A stretch of DNA of 41,827 bases from Cytophagaceae bacterium (GCA_027485575.1 JAIXQU010000156.1:1-41827); one strand, 5' to 3'; numbered from the stretch's first letter, positions 1 to 8,567 are shown. Notes: generated by a model not told the origin, from the sequence alone. A program made the numbers and translations.

Positions 1-94
1 AAGGCAATTGGTCAATCTCTAAAAAGATTGAGGATTAGTTTATTTTTGTATTCCAATCTTACCCTTCTTTATTTTAACAATTGGCTAATCAGTA

Positions 95-895
95 TCAATT
101 GACAACCAAACGATAATTTTTCGACTCTTCCGGAGAAGATAATCTCAATAAATATATCCCCGAACAAAAATCACCAGAAACGATTCTGGATTCAGGAACG
201 ACGCCAGATTGAATAGTTTTTCCTGAAAGATCAATCAACTCGTATTTAAGTTTTTCGTGTGAAGAAAAATCTCCAAAAAATTGAATTTTACCTGAAGACG
301 GGTTTTGCACCTTCCATTGATGAAATCCATGACTCTTTTCGGTTTTGGTGGCTGAACCCCTTAAAATCCAATTGACAATGGCTGTATCATTAGGTTCCAC
401 GTTAGAAACAAAATGACGAACCCAATTGCCTTGTTCGTCAATCAGAAATTTGTTGAAGTTCCATGATACTGAGGCATTTGATGCTCCATTTAAAGATTTC
501 TTTTGGAGCCATTTGTAAACCGGTGCGGTATCTCCAATGGTAATAAAAATCTTTCTCATCATTGGGAAGGTAACTCCATACTGATTCGTGCAAAAACTCA
601 ATATTGTAGAATCTGCAAATGGATCCTGGCCCCCAAAATCGTTGCATGGGAAACCGATGACTCTAAAATTGAGATTGGAATACATAGAATCAAGCTGTTG
701 AAGCTTTGAAAACTGATGGGTATATCCGCAGAAACTGGCTGTGTTGACAACCATTAATTTTTTACCCGCATATTCTGAAAGAGAAATAGAGTCTCCAAAA
801 ATATTCTCAACCTTATAATTGTGCAGTGTCAGATTGGTCTGGCCAAAACTTAAAACAGCCTTAAAAAACAGGCAAAAAGCAATCAGGACTTTCAT
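95..895 (-). CDS. Secreted glutathione-peroxidase-like protein with T9SS type A tail
   Basis: Thiol peroxidase of the GPx fold, expected to reduce peroxides outside the cytoplasm. The 266-aa product starts with a signal peptide (cleavage near FGQ, residue 19). The GPx core follows at about residues 22-180: NTASFCGYT with candidate peroxidatic Cys56 (the usual motif is NxASxCG), FPCNDFGGQDP with Gln90, and WNFNKFL with Trp145/Asn146. The Cys56 codon is TGC, so this is not a selenoprotein. Residues about 194-266 form a second, beta-rich domain (VQNPSSGKIQF, YELIDLSGKTIQSG, GIYLLRL) typical of T9SS type A C-terminal targeting domains. Ordinary GPx proteins are about 160-185 aa and lack this tail. 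It is monocistronic, with a terminator of the upstream gene just before its start. Family call is firm. Secretion by T9SS is inferred from the tail. Confidence 0.9.
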   Translation of the reverse strand: MKVLIAFCLFFKAVLSFGQTNLTLHNYKVENIFGDSISLSEYAGKKLMVVNTASFCGYTHQFSKLQQLDSMYSNLNFRVIGFPCNDFGGQDPFADSTILSFCTNQYGVTFPMMRKIFITIGDTAPVYKWLQKKSLNGASNASVSWNFNKFLIDEQGNWVRHFVSNVEPNDTAIVNWILRGSATKTEKSHGFHQWKVQNPSSGKIQFFGDFSSHEKLKYELIDLSGKTIQSGVVPESRIVSGDFCSGIYLLRLSSPEESKNYRLVVN

Positions 896-954
896 AATTA
901 ATAGAGTGAAAATTTAAAATTCCTTCATAATAAAAAAAAAAATTCATTTTCTTG

Positions 955-989
955 AATCAAAAAAAAGCCAGAATTTTTCAAAACTGGCA
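955..989 (-). terminator. Rho-independent terminator of the 144-aa gene
   Basis: On the minus strand a GCCAG / CTGGC stem with a 12-nt loop (arms at 967-971 and 984-988) is followed by a run of eight T. It lies about 25 nt past the stop codon of the gene at 1012-1446. Confidence 0.75.
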
Positions 990-1011
990 TTCACTGGAAA
1001 AACGAATTTCC

Positions 1012-1446
1012 CTAGTCATTGTCTCTTTCTAAAAGTTCCTGTAAAGTTTCTTCAAGAAAAAGAAGACTGGCAGGCTCAGGAGCGTCCAACTTAAGAACTA
1101 TTGTTTCATACTTGTCTGGAATATCGTTTTCCAAAGTTGCACTGATCATTATTTTTTCTGCACCTTGAGCGGCAAATCTTACCGTTGGTCGAAGTGCTGA
1201 AAAAACTGACTTTTCTTGTTCTTTATCAACCAAATTCACCATGATGACAGGCATCTTGGTCATGGTTTGAGGAGAAGACTCAAGGTATTCTGATTCGATT
1301 TTCAATTCTAAATTCTCCGCGATTAGCTCCTTATTCATATTGGCCAATCGGGTTACAAAATTCCTTAAAACCTTTCTTGGGGCTGTATAATCTGGTTTTG
1401 GTTCAGCTTTTATGGGAACTAAAGGTTCGCTCTTTTTTCTTTTCAC
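1012..1446 (-). CDS. Hypothetical protein, 144 aa
   Basis: I do not recognise this protein. It has no signal peptide or membrane segment. The first 25 residues are rich in Lys and Pro (MKRKKSEPLVPIKAEPKP). A charged segment rich in Leu, Asn and Glu around residues 28-55 could form an amphipathic helix. The rest alternates hydrophobic and charged residues like a small alpha/beta domain and ends very acidic (LLERDND). It is likely cytoplasmic. A good terminator follows it, and the 276 bases upstream to the divergent TPR lipoprotein are AT-rich and hold no other gene I can support. Continuous length, plausible codon use and its own terminator make it a credible gene. Function unknown. Confidence 0.7.
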   Translation of the reverse strand: MKRKKSEPLVPIKAEPKPDYTAPRKVLRNFVTRLANMNKELIAENLELKIESEYLESSPQTMTKMPVIMVNLVDKEQEKSVFSALRPTVRFAAQGAEKIMISATLENDIPDKYETIVLKLDAPEPASLLFLEETLQELLERDND

Positions 1447-1722
1447 AGTTGAGATATTATTTAAATTATTACAATATAGTTCTTAATTTATCAATTTTCC
1501 AAATATCAATTTTCGGGCCATTCTTTTTTGACAGGAACAAACATACATTCCCATTTTAAAATCTGTCTCTGGAAAGGGATAAATTTAATATAATTCTAAT
1601 TCCTTTTCTGCAGAATTTTAGCCGGGCTTTTCAATTGGAACAAATGGCATATCAACACTGAAATGACTTTTGTTTCCCTTGAAAAAAACCAAAGAAATGG
1701 AAAAAAATATTTGTTTTGTTTT

Positions 1723-3471
1723 ATGGAAATAAAAAATAATACCCCAAACCCATTTACTTATCTCATTTGGATAAGTATTTTCATCAGCTCCTGCAACGAT
1801 CAGCCGAGGCATGAAACGTTATCTTCAAAACCAGATTCAAACAGCAATCTAATTGGCTGCCGTGTTCCTGAAGTATTGGATAAAGCGTGGTATACTTCGG
1901 GCAAGAAAGCACCGATACTTACAGGATTGGAAGGAATTCACTTTCCAGTCTCAACAAAAAATCCTGAGGCACAGAAATATTTTGACCAGGGTATGATGTT
2001 GTCTTTCGCATTTAACCACGCTGAAGCAGCACGTTCATTTTTTGAAGCTGCGAGGCAAGATTCAACTTGCGGCATGTGTTGGTGGGGTTTTGCTTATGTT
2101 TTAGGTCCGAATTACAATGGTGGAATGGAGAAAGATAATTTTAAACGGGCTTTCGATGCAAGCCAAAAGGCGAAGAAATACGCCACATCCTGCACGCAGA
2201 AAGAAAAAGAACTAATAGAAGCCCTGACTTATCGCTATTCATCCAATACTGAAATAGCCAGATCGGTACTTGATTCATCATATGCTGCTGCCATGCGTAG
2301 AGTCTACCAAAAAAACTCTTCTGATGTTACCATTGCTTCCCTGTTTGCTGAATCATTGATGGATTTACACCCATGGAATCTTTACCAAAAAGATGGAACG
2401 ATTCAACCATGGACTCCTGAAATTTTAACTGTAATTGAAAAAGGATTAAAATTAGAACCACGCCATGCCGGTGCAAATCATTTTTACGTCCACGCAACTG
2501 AAATGTCTCAGCAAGCCGAAAAAGCTTTGTTGAGCGCCAACCTGCTCCGTGATTTGGTTCCCGGTGCGGGGCATCTTGTGCACATGCCATCACATACCTA
2601 TATCCGAATTGGAAAATATCATGATGGTGTTGTTACCAATCAAAATGCAGTTTTGATTGACAGTTTGTATACGGAGGCTTGTCACGCCCAGGGGGTTTAT
2701 CCGCTTGCTTATTATCCCCACAATTATCATTTTATTTCAGCATGTGGCACACTTTCCGGTGAAAGTAAAATTGCCTTAAAAGGGGCACATGCAACTTCCA
2801 GGCATTCACATAAAAAATTGTTGCGTGACCCAGCATGGGCAACTCTGCAACATTATTACTCTATTCCATGGTATGTAGAAGTGAAGCTTGGTTTATGGAA
2901 TGACATTCTTCATGCTACAGCACCGGAAAAAGATTTAAAATACCCGTCTGTGGTCTGGCATTATGCACAAGGTATGGCTATGCTATCCCAAAATAAAATT
3001 TCTGATGCCAAAAAACACATGATAGAAATGAAAGCCCTCATGACGGATACCTCGATGAAAAAATTAACAATTTGGGGAATCAACAATGTGTTTGATTTAT
3101 GTGTGATAGCCACCAAAACATTGGATGGGGAAATCAATGCCAAAGAAAAAAATTATTCAACTGCCATTATGCTTTTGCAAGAAGCCGTGGCAAAAGAAGA
3201 TGCCTTGAATTATGACGAACCACCAGATTGGTTTTTTTCTATTCGCCATCACCTGGGTGCTGTGTTGATCGAGGCAGGAAAGTTTAAGGAAGCAATAAAA
3301 ATATATCAGGAGGATTTAAAAATCTACCGTGAAAACGGCTGGGCATTAAAAGGGCTCATGAATGCTTACGATAAACTTGGCGACAAAAAGAGATTCGAAG
3401 AAGCTAGAATCCGTTTTGAAGAGGCTTGGAAACATGCGGATATTAAAATAGCCTCATCACGAATACTGTAA
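1723..3471 (+). CDS. TPR-repeat lipoprotein, 582 aa
   Basis: Large tetratricopeptide-repeat protein, probably anchored in the envelope. I chose the ATG at 1723, not the in-frame ATG at 1663, because it gives a proper lipoprotein signal: a hydrophobic stretch ending in the lipobox FISSC with Cys24. TPR-like helices are visible at about residues 80-130 (YFDQGMMLSFAFNHAEAARS) and near the C-terminus (LGAVLIEAGKFKEAIKIYQE). The middle carries unusual His-rich motifs: NHFYVHATE (His253, His257), GHLVHMPSHTY (His284, His287, His291) and YYPHNYHF, plus a CGMCWW motif (Cys116, Cys119). I recall similar TPR proteins with an HMPSHxY motif from many bacteria, but no established biochemical role. It stands alone, divergent from the 144-aa gene. 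Clustered His and Cys suggest metal or haem binding, which is inference only. Confidence 0.85.
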   Translation: MEIKNNTPNPFTYLIWISIFISSCNDQPRHETLSSKPDSNSNLIGCRVPEVLDKAWYTSGKKAPILTGLEGIHFPVSTKNPEAQKYFDQGMMLSFAFNHAEAARSFFEAARQDSTCGMCWWGFAYVLGPNYNGGMEKDNFKRAFDASQKAKKYATSCTQKEKELIEALTYRYSSNTEIARSVLDSSYAAAMRRVYQKNSSDVTIASLFAESLMDLHPWNLYQKDGTIQPWTPEILTVIEKGLKLEPRHAGANHFYVHATEMSQQAEKALLSANLLRDLVPGAGHLVHMPSHTYIRIGKYHDGVVTNQNAVLIDSLYTEACHAQGVYPLAYYPHNYHFISACGTLSGESKIALKGAHATSRHSHKKLLRDPAWATLQHYYSIPWYVEVKLGLWNDILHATAPEKDLKYPSVVWHYAQGMAMLSQNKISDAKKHMIEMKALMTDTSMKKLTIWGINNVFDLCVIATKTLDGEINAKEKNYSTAIMLLQEAVAKEDALNYDEPPDWFFSIRHHLGAVLIEAGKFKEAIKIYQEDLKIYRENGWALKGLMNAYDKLGDKKRFEEARIRFEEAWKHADIKIASSRIL

Positions 3472-3777
3472 ATTTTAATCCAACTTTCTGTCTATTGGCC
3501 TGTTTTATTAGATAAATTATACTTAATTATCGTAGATTTTACCTTTGTTGGTTTATAAGCTTTGGCAGACAGGCCTGGCCCGGAAAGAACATGATTACCA
3601 ATCAAAAACTATTTGGCATTGAAAATCCTGAAAATATTGGAAGCCTTAGGATTAAGGTGGTTGGTCAAAAAAATCCCTTAAAACCAAAACAAGAAATACC
3701 TAATTAAAATATCAGAATCGCCACGCAAATTGAATTTAGGGTTGTGTGTACTGAAAATTCCCATTACTTTGCCCCGT
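3472..3777 (+). other. Intergenic region with weak 38-codon ORF and short repeat
   Basis: A perfect -7-type element TACCTTTG lies at 3540-3547. Downstream, 3591-3707 is an open frame of 38 codons (MITNQKLFGIENPEN...) with no recognisable family; I do not call it a gene. TTTGGCAGACAGGC at 3561-3574 recurs in inverted orientation at 12556-12569. No terminator for the TPR gene is obvious. Confidence 0.35.
3742..3771 (+). promoter_or_regulatory. Candidate promoter with start site at or near the ATG
   Basis: TTG (3742-3744), 19 nt, then TTACTTTG (3764-3771), one mismatch from the Bacteroidota -7 consensus TAnnTTTG. Only six bases (CCCCGT) separate it from the ATG at 3778, so the transcript would be leaderless or nearly so. 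This supports the downstream ATG rather than the in-frame one at 3730. Confidence 0.5.
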
Positions 3778-5814
3778 ATGAAAAAAGTGGTTTCTTCATT
3801 TCTTTTTATCCTGTTTGCCTTGGGGGCAAAGGCGCAACCTTATTTACCAATACCAGTTACGGGCTTCAATGAAGATGTGGTGGCTGAAACCGGGACTAGT
3901 GCCCTGGCAACCACCACCAGAGAAATGGATGCAGAATCCATTTCAAATTATGTTTTATGCACAAAAGGCTTTGCCCTTCAAAACAGTTTCACCCCCCCCA
4001 ATATATATGGCCTTCCAGACAGTGGCCTGCTAGTTTCACCGACAAGGACCTTTCAAATGGGGCCTTTCAATGCCGGAAATGCGGTTTATCTTTTTCCATC
4101 TGATACCGGCAATCTTAATCTGGTAAATCCATCCCGTTTCACGAACCTGAGCTTGCTTACTTTGGCCACAGAGGGAGATGCTGCAGTAAAAATAACATTT
4201 CATTTTTCGGACGGCAGTTTTCAAAATGCAACCAGAAATTTTACGGATTGGTTTGGGCCTGTTGCAAACCCTGTTTTTTTTGGATACGGCAGAGTCAAAA
4301 GAAAGGATGGGCCTTTTTCTGCAGGTGTGGATTATGAAGCGGCAGCAGGTGGAAATCCCAAATTTTCAAATATTGATTTTACCATGCCTTGTACCAAAAC
4401 CTTGGTCTCCATTGGTTTTAAAAACACTTCCATTTCTGGGCCAGGTAGCTCAAGGGCCTTTATCTTTGGTGTGTCTGGACTGGAAAAAAAGGTGATTCCA
4501 AAAATCACAGCAACAGCCTCTGATACTGTAGTTTGCAAAGGAATATCAATCAACTTCGTGGCCACCCCTGAATCACAGGGAACCACTCCGGTTTATACCT
4601 GGAAGGTGAATGGCGTTGTGGTTGGCTCAAACCTTCCGACTTTTTCCTCTACAACTTTACAAAATCAGGACATAATTACCTGCACGTTACAAAGCAATGC
4701 GGCCTGTGCAGCTCCACCTATTGTGGTTTCGAATTCTATAAAGGTCACAATCATACCACCAAAGGTCCCAGAAGTAGACTTGTCAGTAGACGATAGTACT
4801 GTTTGTGCCGGAGTTCAAATAAACTTTACCGCTACCCCTGTAGAACCTGGAACGGCTCCAATATTTACATGGAAAGTAAATGATTTGGTGGTTGGGACAA
4901 ACCAGTCAAGCTACTCTTCATCCACCTTGCAAAACCAGGATGTAATTTCATGCACAATGCAAAGCAATGCCACCTGTGTTTCACCTACTACGGTTGTTTC
5001 CAAAACCATAAGGGTCACAATTTCGCCCTTGCTCACACCTGCGGCCAGCATTTCGCTTGAAGACAGCACTGTTTGTGCGGGCCAACAGGTTGAATTCATT
5101 GCCAATGCAATTAATGCCGGCAACCCGCCAAAGTATGAATGGCAACTGAACGGTGTAGCTGTTGGAAAAGACAGCAGCAGATTTGTTTTGTTAGAACCAA
5201 AAACCGGCGATAAAGTGAGTTGTCTGGTGACCAGCACCGAAAACTGCAAAGCCTTAAATTCAGTAGCTACACCGACAAAAACAATTGAGGTTTTTCCGGT
5301 CTATAATCTTAGTATCCAGGTACCTGACTCATTTTTATTGGACGATTCATCCAAATTGGTTTTGGCAAGCCCTTCAGGAGGTTTGTTAAGTGGAAATGGA
5401 GTTCAGAATTCGAGGTTTTATCCGAATTTGGCAGGTACAGGAAGCCATACCATTCAATATTCATTTCCAGGAAACAATTGCACTCCAACCGTTTCCAAAT
5501 CGATTATTGTTACCGAAAAGATATTGCCCTGTAATCTTGAACCAGCCAACCTGATGACAATGAACGGTGATGGCCTGAATGACGCCTGGGATATTGGGGA
5601 TTTCGACAAGAATTGTATCCTTTCTGCCAGTATTGAAATCTTCAACCGTTGGGGAACTTTGGTGTTTAAATCCGAAGATTATAAAAATGATTGGTTTGGT
5701 AAAATAGATGGGGAACAACTTCCAACCGGTTGTTACTACTACACCATTAGCTATAAGACAGCACGTTCTACCGATCGCTTCAAAAAGAGCGGAGTTTTGA
5801 CTTTAATGAATTGA
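3778..5814 (+). CDS. Secreted multi-Ig protein with gliding-motility-type (T9SS type B) C-terminus
   Basis: Cell-surface or secreted protein of 678 aa. A signal peptide (MKKVVSSFLFILFALGAKAQ) starts at the chosen ATG; the longer frame beginning at 3730 would bury it. Residues about 20-240 form a beta-rich domain with a jelly-roll look (FHFSDGSFQNATRNFTDW), perhaps a binding module. Three Ig-like repeats of about 88 aa follow from about residues 246, 337 and 425, each with DSTVCAG or its variant, a TWKVNG or EWQLNG core and a second Cys near the end. Residues about 587-678 match the gliding-motility-associated (CHU_C) domain: NGDGLNDAWDI, IFNRWGTLVFKS, LPTGCYYYTI. That domain directs T9SS export. 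The protein is probably an adhesin or matrix protein. Its ligand is unknown. Confidence 0.88.
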   Translation: MKKVVSSFLFILFALGAKAQPYLPIPVTGFNEDVVAETGTSALATTTREMDAESISNYVLCTKGFALQNSFTPPNIYGLPDSGLLVSPTRTFQMGPFNAGNAVYLFPSDTGNLNLVNPSRFTNLSLLTLATEGDAAVKITFHFSDGSFQNATRNFTDWFGPVANPVFFGYGRVKRKDGPFSAGVDYEAAAGGNPKFSNIDFTMPCTKTLVSIGFKNTSISGPGSSRAFIFGVSGLEKKVIPKITATASDTVVCKGISINFVATPESQGTTPVYTWKVNGVVVGSNLPTFSSTTLQNQDIITCTLQSNAACAAPPIVVSNSIKVTIIPPKVPEVDLSVDDSTVCAGVQINFTATPVEPGTAPIFTWKVNDLVVGTNQSSYSSSTLQNQDVISCTMQSNATCVSPTTVVSKTIRVTISPLLTPAASISLEDSTVCAGQQVEFIANAINAGNPPKYEWQLNGVAVGKDSSRFVLLEPKTGDKVSCLVTSTENCKALNSVATPTKTIEVFPVYNLSIQVPDSFLLDDSSKLVLASPSGGLLSGNGVQNSRFYPNLAGTGSHTIQYSFPGNNCTPTVSKSIIVTEKILPCNLEPANLMTMNGDGLNDAWDIGDFDKNCILSASIEIFNRWGTLVFKSEDYKNDWFGKIDGEQLPTGCYYYTISYKTARSTDRFKKSGVLTLMN

Positions 5815-5824
5815 TTGGGAGCAA

Positions 5825-5862
5825 AAAAGACTTTGGTACTCTTATTACCTAAAGTCATTTTA
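5825..5862 (+). terminator. Probable terminator of the multi-Ig gene
   Basis: GACTTTGG (5829-5836) pairs with CCtAAAGTC (5848-5856) with one bulged T; AAAA and TTTT flank the stem. It lies just after the stop codon. Confidence 0.55.
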
Positions 5863-5912
5863 GTTGACCTCGGGTTCAAAAGAGATGGTAAAGAAAATAC
5901 TGATTAAAAGAT

Positions 5913-5920
5913 TAGTTTTG
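5913..5920 (+). promoter_or_regulatory. -7 promoter element TAGTTTTG
   Basis: Perfect TAnnTTTG match 22 nt before the ATG at 5943. I see no convincing TTTG at the -33 position. Confidence 0.45.
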
Positions 5921-5942
5921 TTTAAAATAATCCCAGCTAAAC

Positions 5943-6671
5943 ATGAAGATTCGTTTTTATTTTTTGATGATTTTACCCAGCATGTTTCTGCTGAACTCTT
6001 GTGGTTTGTATAGGCAAAATGTAGTTAACGTTCCTTTGTTTGAGAAAAAAGGGCAGGCCCAGGTTGGTGGCCATTTGAGTTTCACAGGAAAAAATCTTCA
6101 GTTGGGCTATTCGGTAACAAACCAATTTGGAGTGTTGGCCAACTATAGTTCATTCTACCACAAGGAGATTTATAGTGATATTAATTTTCAAAGATTTACC
6201 AATGAATTTAAGGAAATAGGAGCTGGATATTTCAGAAAAAGCTCGGACAAGTTTTATTTCGATGTCTTTTTTCTGGCTGGCAATGGGAATTCAAAAAGGG
6301 ATAGAATTTATTCCCGTAGGTATTCCTTCAAATCTATCAATTACAATCGTTTCGCAATTCAAACCGATTTTAGAATATATGATGGACCAGTGGAGTTTGC
6401 TATCTCTCCCCGGATCTTTATGCTATATCGTGGCAACTATAGACAAACTTATGATGAGACGCCATACTCAAACTTAGGAAAAATCTCATATTGGGGTGAG
6501 GTTGCAGTAACAACCAAATTCAGGATTTTCAAGTTTTTAAAAATTGTGGTCCAATCAGGCCTAACAGCACCAACTTCATTTGCCAACTACGCGTTTCTGG
6601 AAACCTCTCCATTCAACTTCAGTGTAGGTACTATCCTGAACTTCAATCTGATTAAAGATAAGACCAAATAA
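5943..6671 (+). CDS. Putative outer-membrane beta-barrel lipoprotein, 242 aa
   Basis: No named family recognised. The N-terminus is a lipoprotein signal ending in LLNSC (Cys20). The remainder consists of alternating hydrophobic/polar strands with many aromatic residues (GGHLSFTGKNLQLGYSV, FGVLANYSSFYH, IGAGYFRKSSDKFYFDVFF, FNFSVGTILNFNL), the pattern of an outer-membrane barrel of roughly eight to ten strands. I recall similar small lipoproteins in many Bacteroidota, often with 'QVGGHLS' near the start, but none has an assigned role to my knowledge. It is preceded by a -7 element and followed by a hairpin, so it is probably transcribed alone. Confidence 0.8.
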   Translation: MKIRFYFLMILPSMFLLNSCGLYRQNVVNVPLFEKKGQAQVGGHLSFTGKNLQLGYSVTNQFGVLANYSSFYHKEIYSDINFQRFTNEFKEIGAGYFRKSSDKFYFDVFFLAGNGNSKRDRIYSRRYSFKSINYNRFAIQTDFRIYDGPVEFAISPRIFMLYRGNYRQTYDETPYSNLGKISYWGEVAVTTKFRIFKFLKIVVQSGLTAPTSFANYAFLETSPFNFSVGTILNFNLIKDKTK

Positions 6672-6675
6672 AACG

Positions 6676-6707
6676 AGGCACTGGCCAGTGGCCTGACCTA
6701 ATTTTTT
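6676..6707 (+). terminator. Terminator with perfect 12-bp palindrome
   Basis: CACTGGCCAGTG (6679-6690) is self-complementary and sits about 7 nt past the stop codon; a run of six T follows at 6702-6707. The gap between stem and T-run makes it imperfect as an intrinsic terminator. Confidence 0.45.
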
Positions 6708-6872
6708 CGGCTCTATATGAGTCGTTCAAAAATAGTCTTAACAAAAATGCATTGACATTTTCCTGTAAAATTTTTGGGTTTAAAATCTCAAGAGTGGACT
6801 TTACATTACCTTGAACACTATTTTGGAACCAACTGAATTTCAATCTTTAAAGATTGGTAGTTGTTAAAACGT

Positions 6873-6880
6873 TAGTTTTG
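6873..6880 (+). promoter_or_regulatory. -7 promoter element TAGTTTTG before rsmH
   Basis: Perfect TAnnTTTG match, 13 nt before the ATG at 6894, giving a short leader. A TTG lies at 6854-6856, but the spacing of 16 is short for a -33 element. Confidence 0.5.
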
Positions 6881-6893
6881 TAACCATTCAACT

Positions 6894-7943
6894 ATGGAAA
6901 ACCAGGACGCAAAACCACAAAGACGGATAAGATATTCCGGAACTCATCCAAAAACCTTCAATGAAAAATATAAAGAGCTTCAACCAGAAAAGTATGTTGA
7001 AGATGTGGAAAAGGTGATGCAACAAGGCAGGACTCCTGCCGGGATGCACCGGTCTATTTGTGTCCGGGAGATATTGGATTTTTTTCAAATAGTACCGGGT
7101 CAAATAGGCCTGGATGCCACGCTTGGTTATGGAGGGCATAGTTTGGAAATGGCAAAATGCCTGACACCCGGAGGTAAGCTGTTTGCAATAGATGCCGATC
7201 CGATTGAATTGCCAAAAACCAAAAAAAGACTTGAAAGCCTTGGATTTGGGGAAGAAATCATCCAGACGAGGAAAATGAACTTTTCGGAAATAGACCAATT
7301 GATTTACGAAACCGGACCTTTTAACTTTATACTGGCCGATCTGGGTGTGTCCTCCATGCAGATTGACAATCCAGATAGGGGATTTTCCTTAAAACTGGAT
7401 GGACCACTTGACCTAAGGCTTAATCCAAAAACAGGAAAGCCGGCATCAGATTTTCTTAAAACCATTTCTAAAGGGGAGTTGGAATCCATCCTGGTCCAAA
7501 ATTCTGATGAACCTTATGCTGCAGAAATTTCAACGACCATATTGGAAAGACTAGCAAAAAGAATACCCATCGCCACAACAACCCATTTGAAAGAAGCCAT
7601 CAAAGAAGCATTGGATTTTCTTCCAGCAGCTGAACGGCAGGAAACTGTGAAAAAATCTGCCCAAAGGTGTTTTCAGGCGCTTCGTATAGAGGTAAACAAT
7701 GAATTTGGTGTTCTTGAAAAGTTTTTGGAGAAAATCCCAAATGTATTAGCTCCAAATGGAAAAGTAGCCATACTGACGTTCCATTCCGGCGAAGACCGCA
7801 GGGTAAAAAAATCGTTTCAAAGTCTTTGCAGACTAGGCATCTACAGCGAAATTTTGTCAGAACCTATCAGACCCTCAGTGGAAGAAATTAATGCAAACCC
7901 AAGGGCAAAATCTGCCAAATTGAGATGGGCGATAAAATCCTGA
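6894..7943 (+). CDS. rsmH: RsmH/MraW-type 16S rRNA (cytosine-N4) methyltransferase, extended subfamily
   Basis: SAM-dependent methyltransferase related to RsmH, which makes m4Cm1402 in 16S rRNA. Family motifs are in order: DATLGYGGHS (SAM site), IDADPIE, ADLGVSSMQIDNPDRGFS, DGPLDLRL, CFQALRIEVNNE, ILTFHSGEDRRVKK and NPRAKSAKLRWA. It differs from the common form in three ways. About 50 residues precede the point where RsmH usually begins (here GMHRSICVREIL). The usual FHSLEDR is FHSGEDR. It is not in a division and cell-wall cluster with mraZ, ftsL, ftsI and mur genes but stands alone with its own promoter. I recall the same extended form (SGTHPKTF, TPAGMH) from Clostridia and other phyla beside the normal gene, so this may be a second copy with another target or role. 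Methyltransferase call is firm; the exact substrate is not. Confidence 0.88.
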   Translation: MENQDAKPQRRIRYSGTHPKTFNEKYKELQPEKYVEDVEKVMQQGRTPAGMHRSICVREILDFFQIVPGQIGLDATLGYGGHSLEMAKCLTPGGKLFAIDADPIELPKTKKRLESLGFGEEIIQTRKMNFSEIDQLIYETGPFNFILADLGVSSMQIDNPDRGFSLKLDGPLDLRLNPKTGKPASDFLKTISKGELESILVQNSDEPYAAEISTTILERLAKRIPIATTTHLKEAIKEALDFLPAAERQETVKKSAQRCFQALRIEVNNEFGVLEKFLEKIPNVLAPNGKVAILTFHSGEDRRVKKSFQSLCRLGIYSEILSEPIRPSVEEINANPRAKSAKLRWAIKS

Positions 7944-8023
7944 CAGTAGTTGATTTCTAGTTTCAGCTTTTAAAAACAGTTATTTTTTAGCCTTTAAAAT
8001 TCTCTGATGCCAGTTAAATAGGA

Positions 8024-8074
8024 CCAAACAAAAAGAGGAAGCATTTATGGCATTAAACCAAATACTTCCTCTTT
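8024..8074 (-). terminator. Terminator of the 33-aa gene
   Basis: Perfect 10-bp stem AAAGAGGAAG (8032-8041) / CTTCCTCTTT (8065-8074). Read on the minus strand it is followed by TTTTTGTTTGG. On the plus strand no T-run follows, so it serves the minus-strand small gene about 70 nt away. Confidence 0.65.
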
Positions 8075-8143
8075 CTAAAAAAACCAACTTATCATTAATC
8101 CCTAAAAACTGATCTTGAAAATACTCGATTTCAGAACAATAAA

Positions 8144-8245
8144 CTATCCTTTCGCCTTTTTCTCCCGTTTTTCAGCTTGCTTTTCTTTCGTTGTTTTAGC
8201 TGGCTTTTTCTTGGTCTCCTTTTTTGCATCCTGGCTTTTTGACAT
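8144..8245 (-). CDS. Small lysine-rich protein, 33 aa
   Basis: A short ORF reading MSKSQDAKKETKKKP, then KTTKEKQAEKREKKAKG after one Ala. About 42 percent Lys, one Arg pair partner, no hydrophobic core, so it is probably disordered and nucleic-acid or ribosome associated. I recall very similar 30-40 aa proteins (MSK...DxKKxxKKxPAKT.KEK.AEK) encoded in many Bacteroidota genomes, usually left unannotated. Support here: a clean reading frame, an A-rich leader typical of the phylum and a strong minus-strand terminator downstream. Function unknown. Confidence 0.65.
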   Translation of the reverse strand: MSKSQDAKKETKKKPAKTTKEKQAEKREKKAKG

Positions 8246-8567
8246 AAAAAACAATGGTTTAAATTGAGGGGCATTTTAGGAATAAATTATGAATTCTACC
8301 TCAAATTTTATTTTCACTTTTTCTCCAAGACCTTAAACCAAAAAAATGGCTTACCGATTTGGTTAAAACCAAATGACCTTAACAATTGGGGTACGACAGT
8401 TTCGGTTGATTTCAATCTCCAATCCGAGCAAAAAAAAGTTCGCCATCAAAATTGGCTGATTTGTGCTTTTTTCCAATGATATTTCAAATTTACTCCATAC
8501 TTTCACCGTTGAGATTGTGGTCGTCCACGGTGGAGGATTATTATCATAAGCAACAACAATTAAAAAA
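8246..8567. other. Intergenic region between divergent small gene and lipoprotein gene
   Basis: AT-rich. It contains a perfect palindrome ATTTGGTT-AA-AACCAAAT (8357-8374), a possible operator or transcript hairpin, and GTCCACGGTGGA near 8524, which shares ten bases with the repeat element found at 38752 and 40799. No gene seen. Confidence 0.4.

Noticed and set aside
95-895. Selenoprotein GPx
   Set aside because: The catalytic codon is TGC (Cys); no in-frame TGA within the core.
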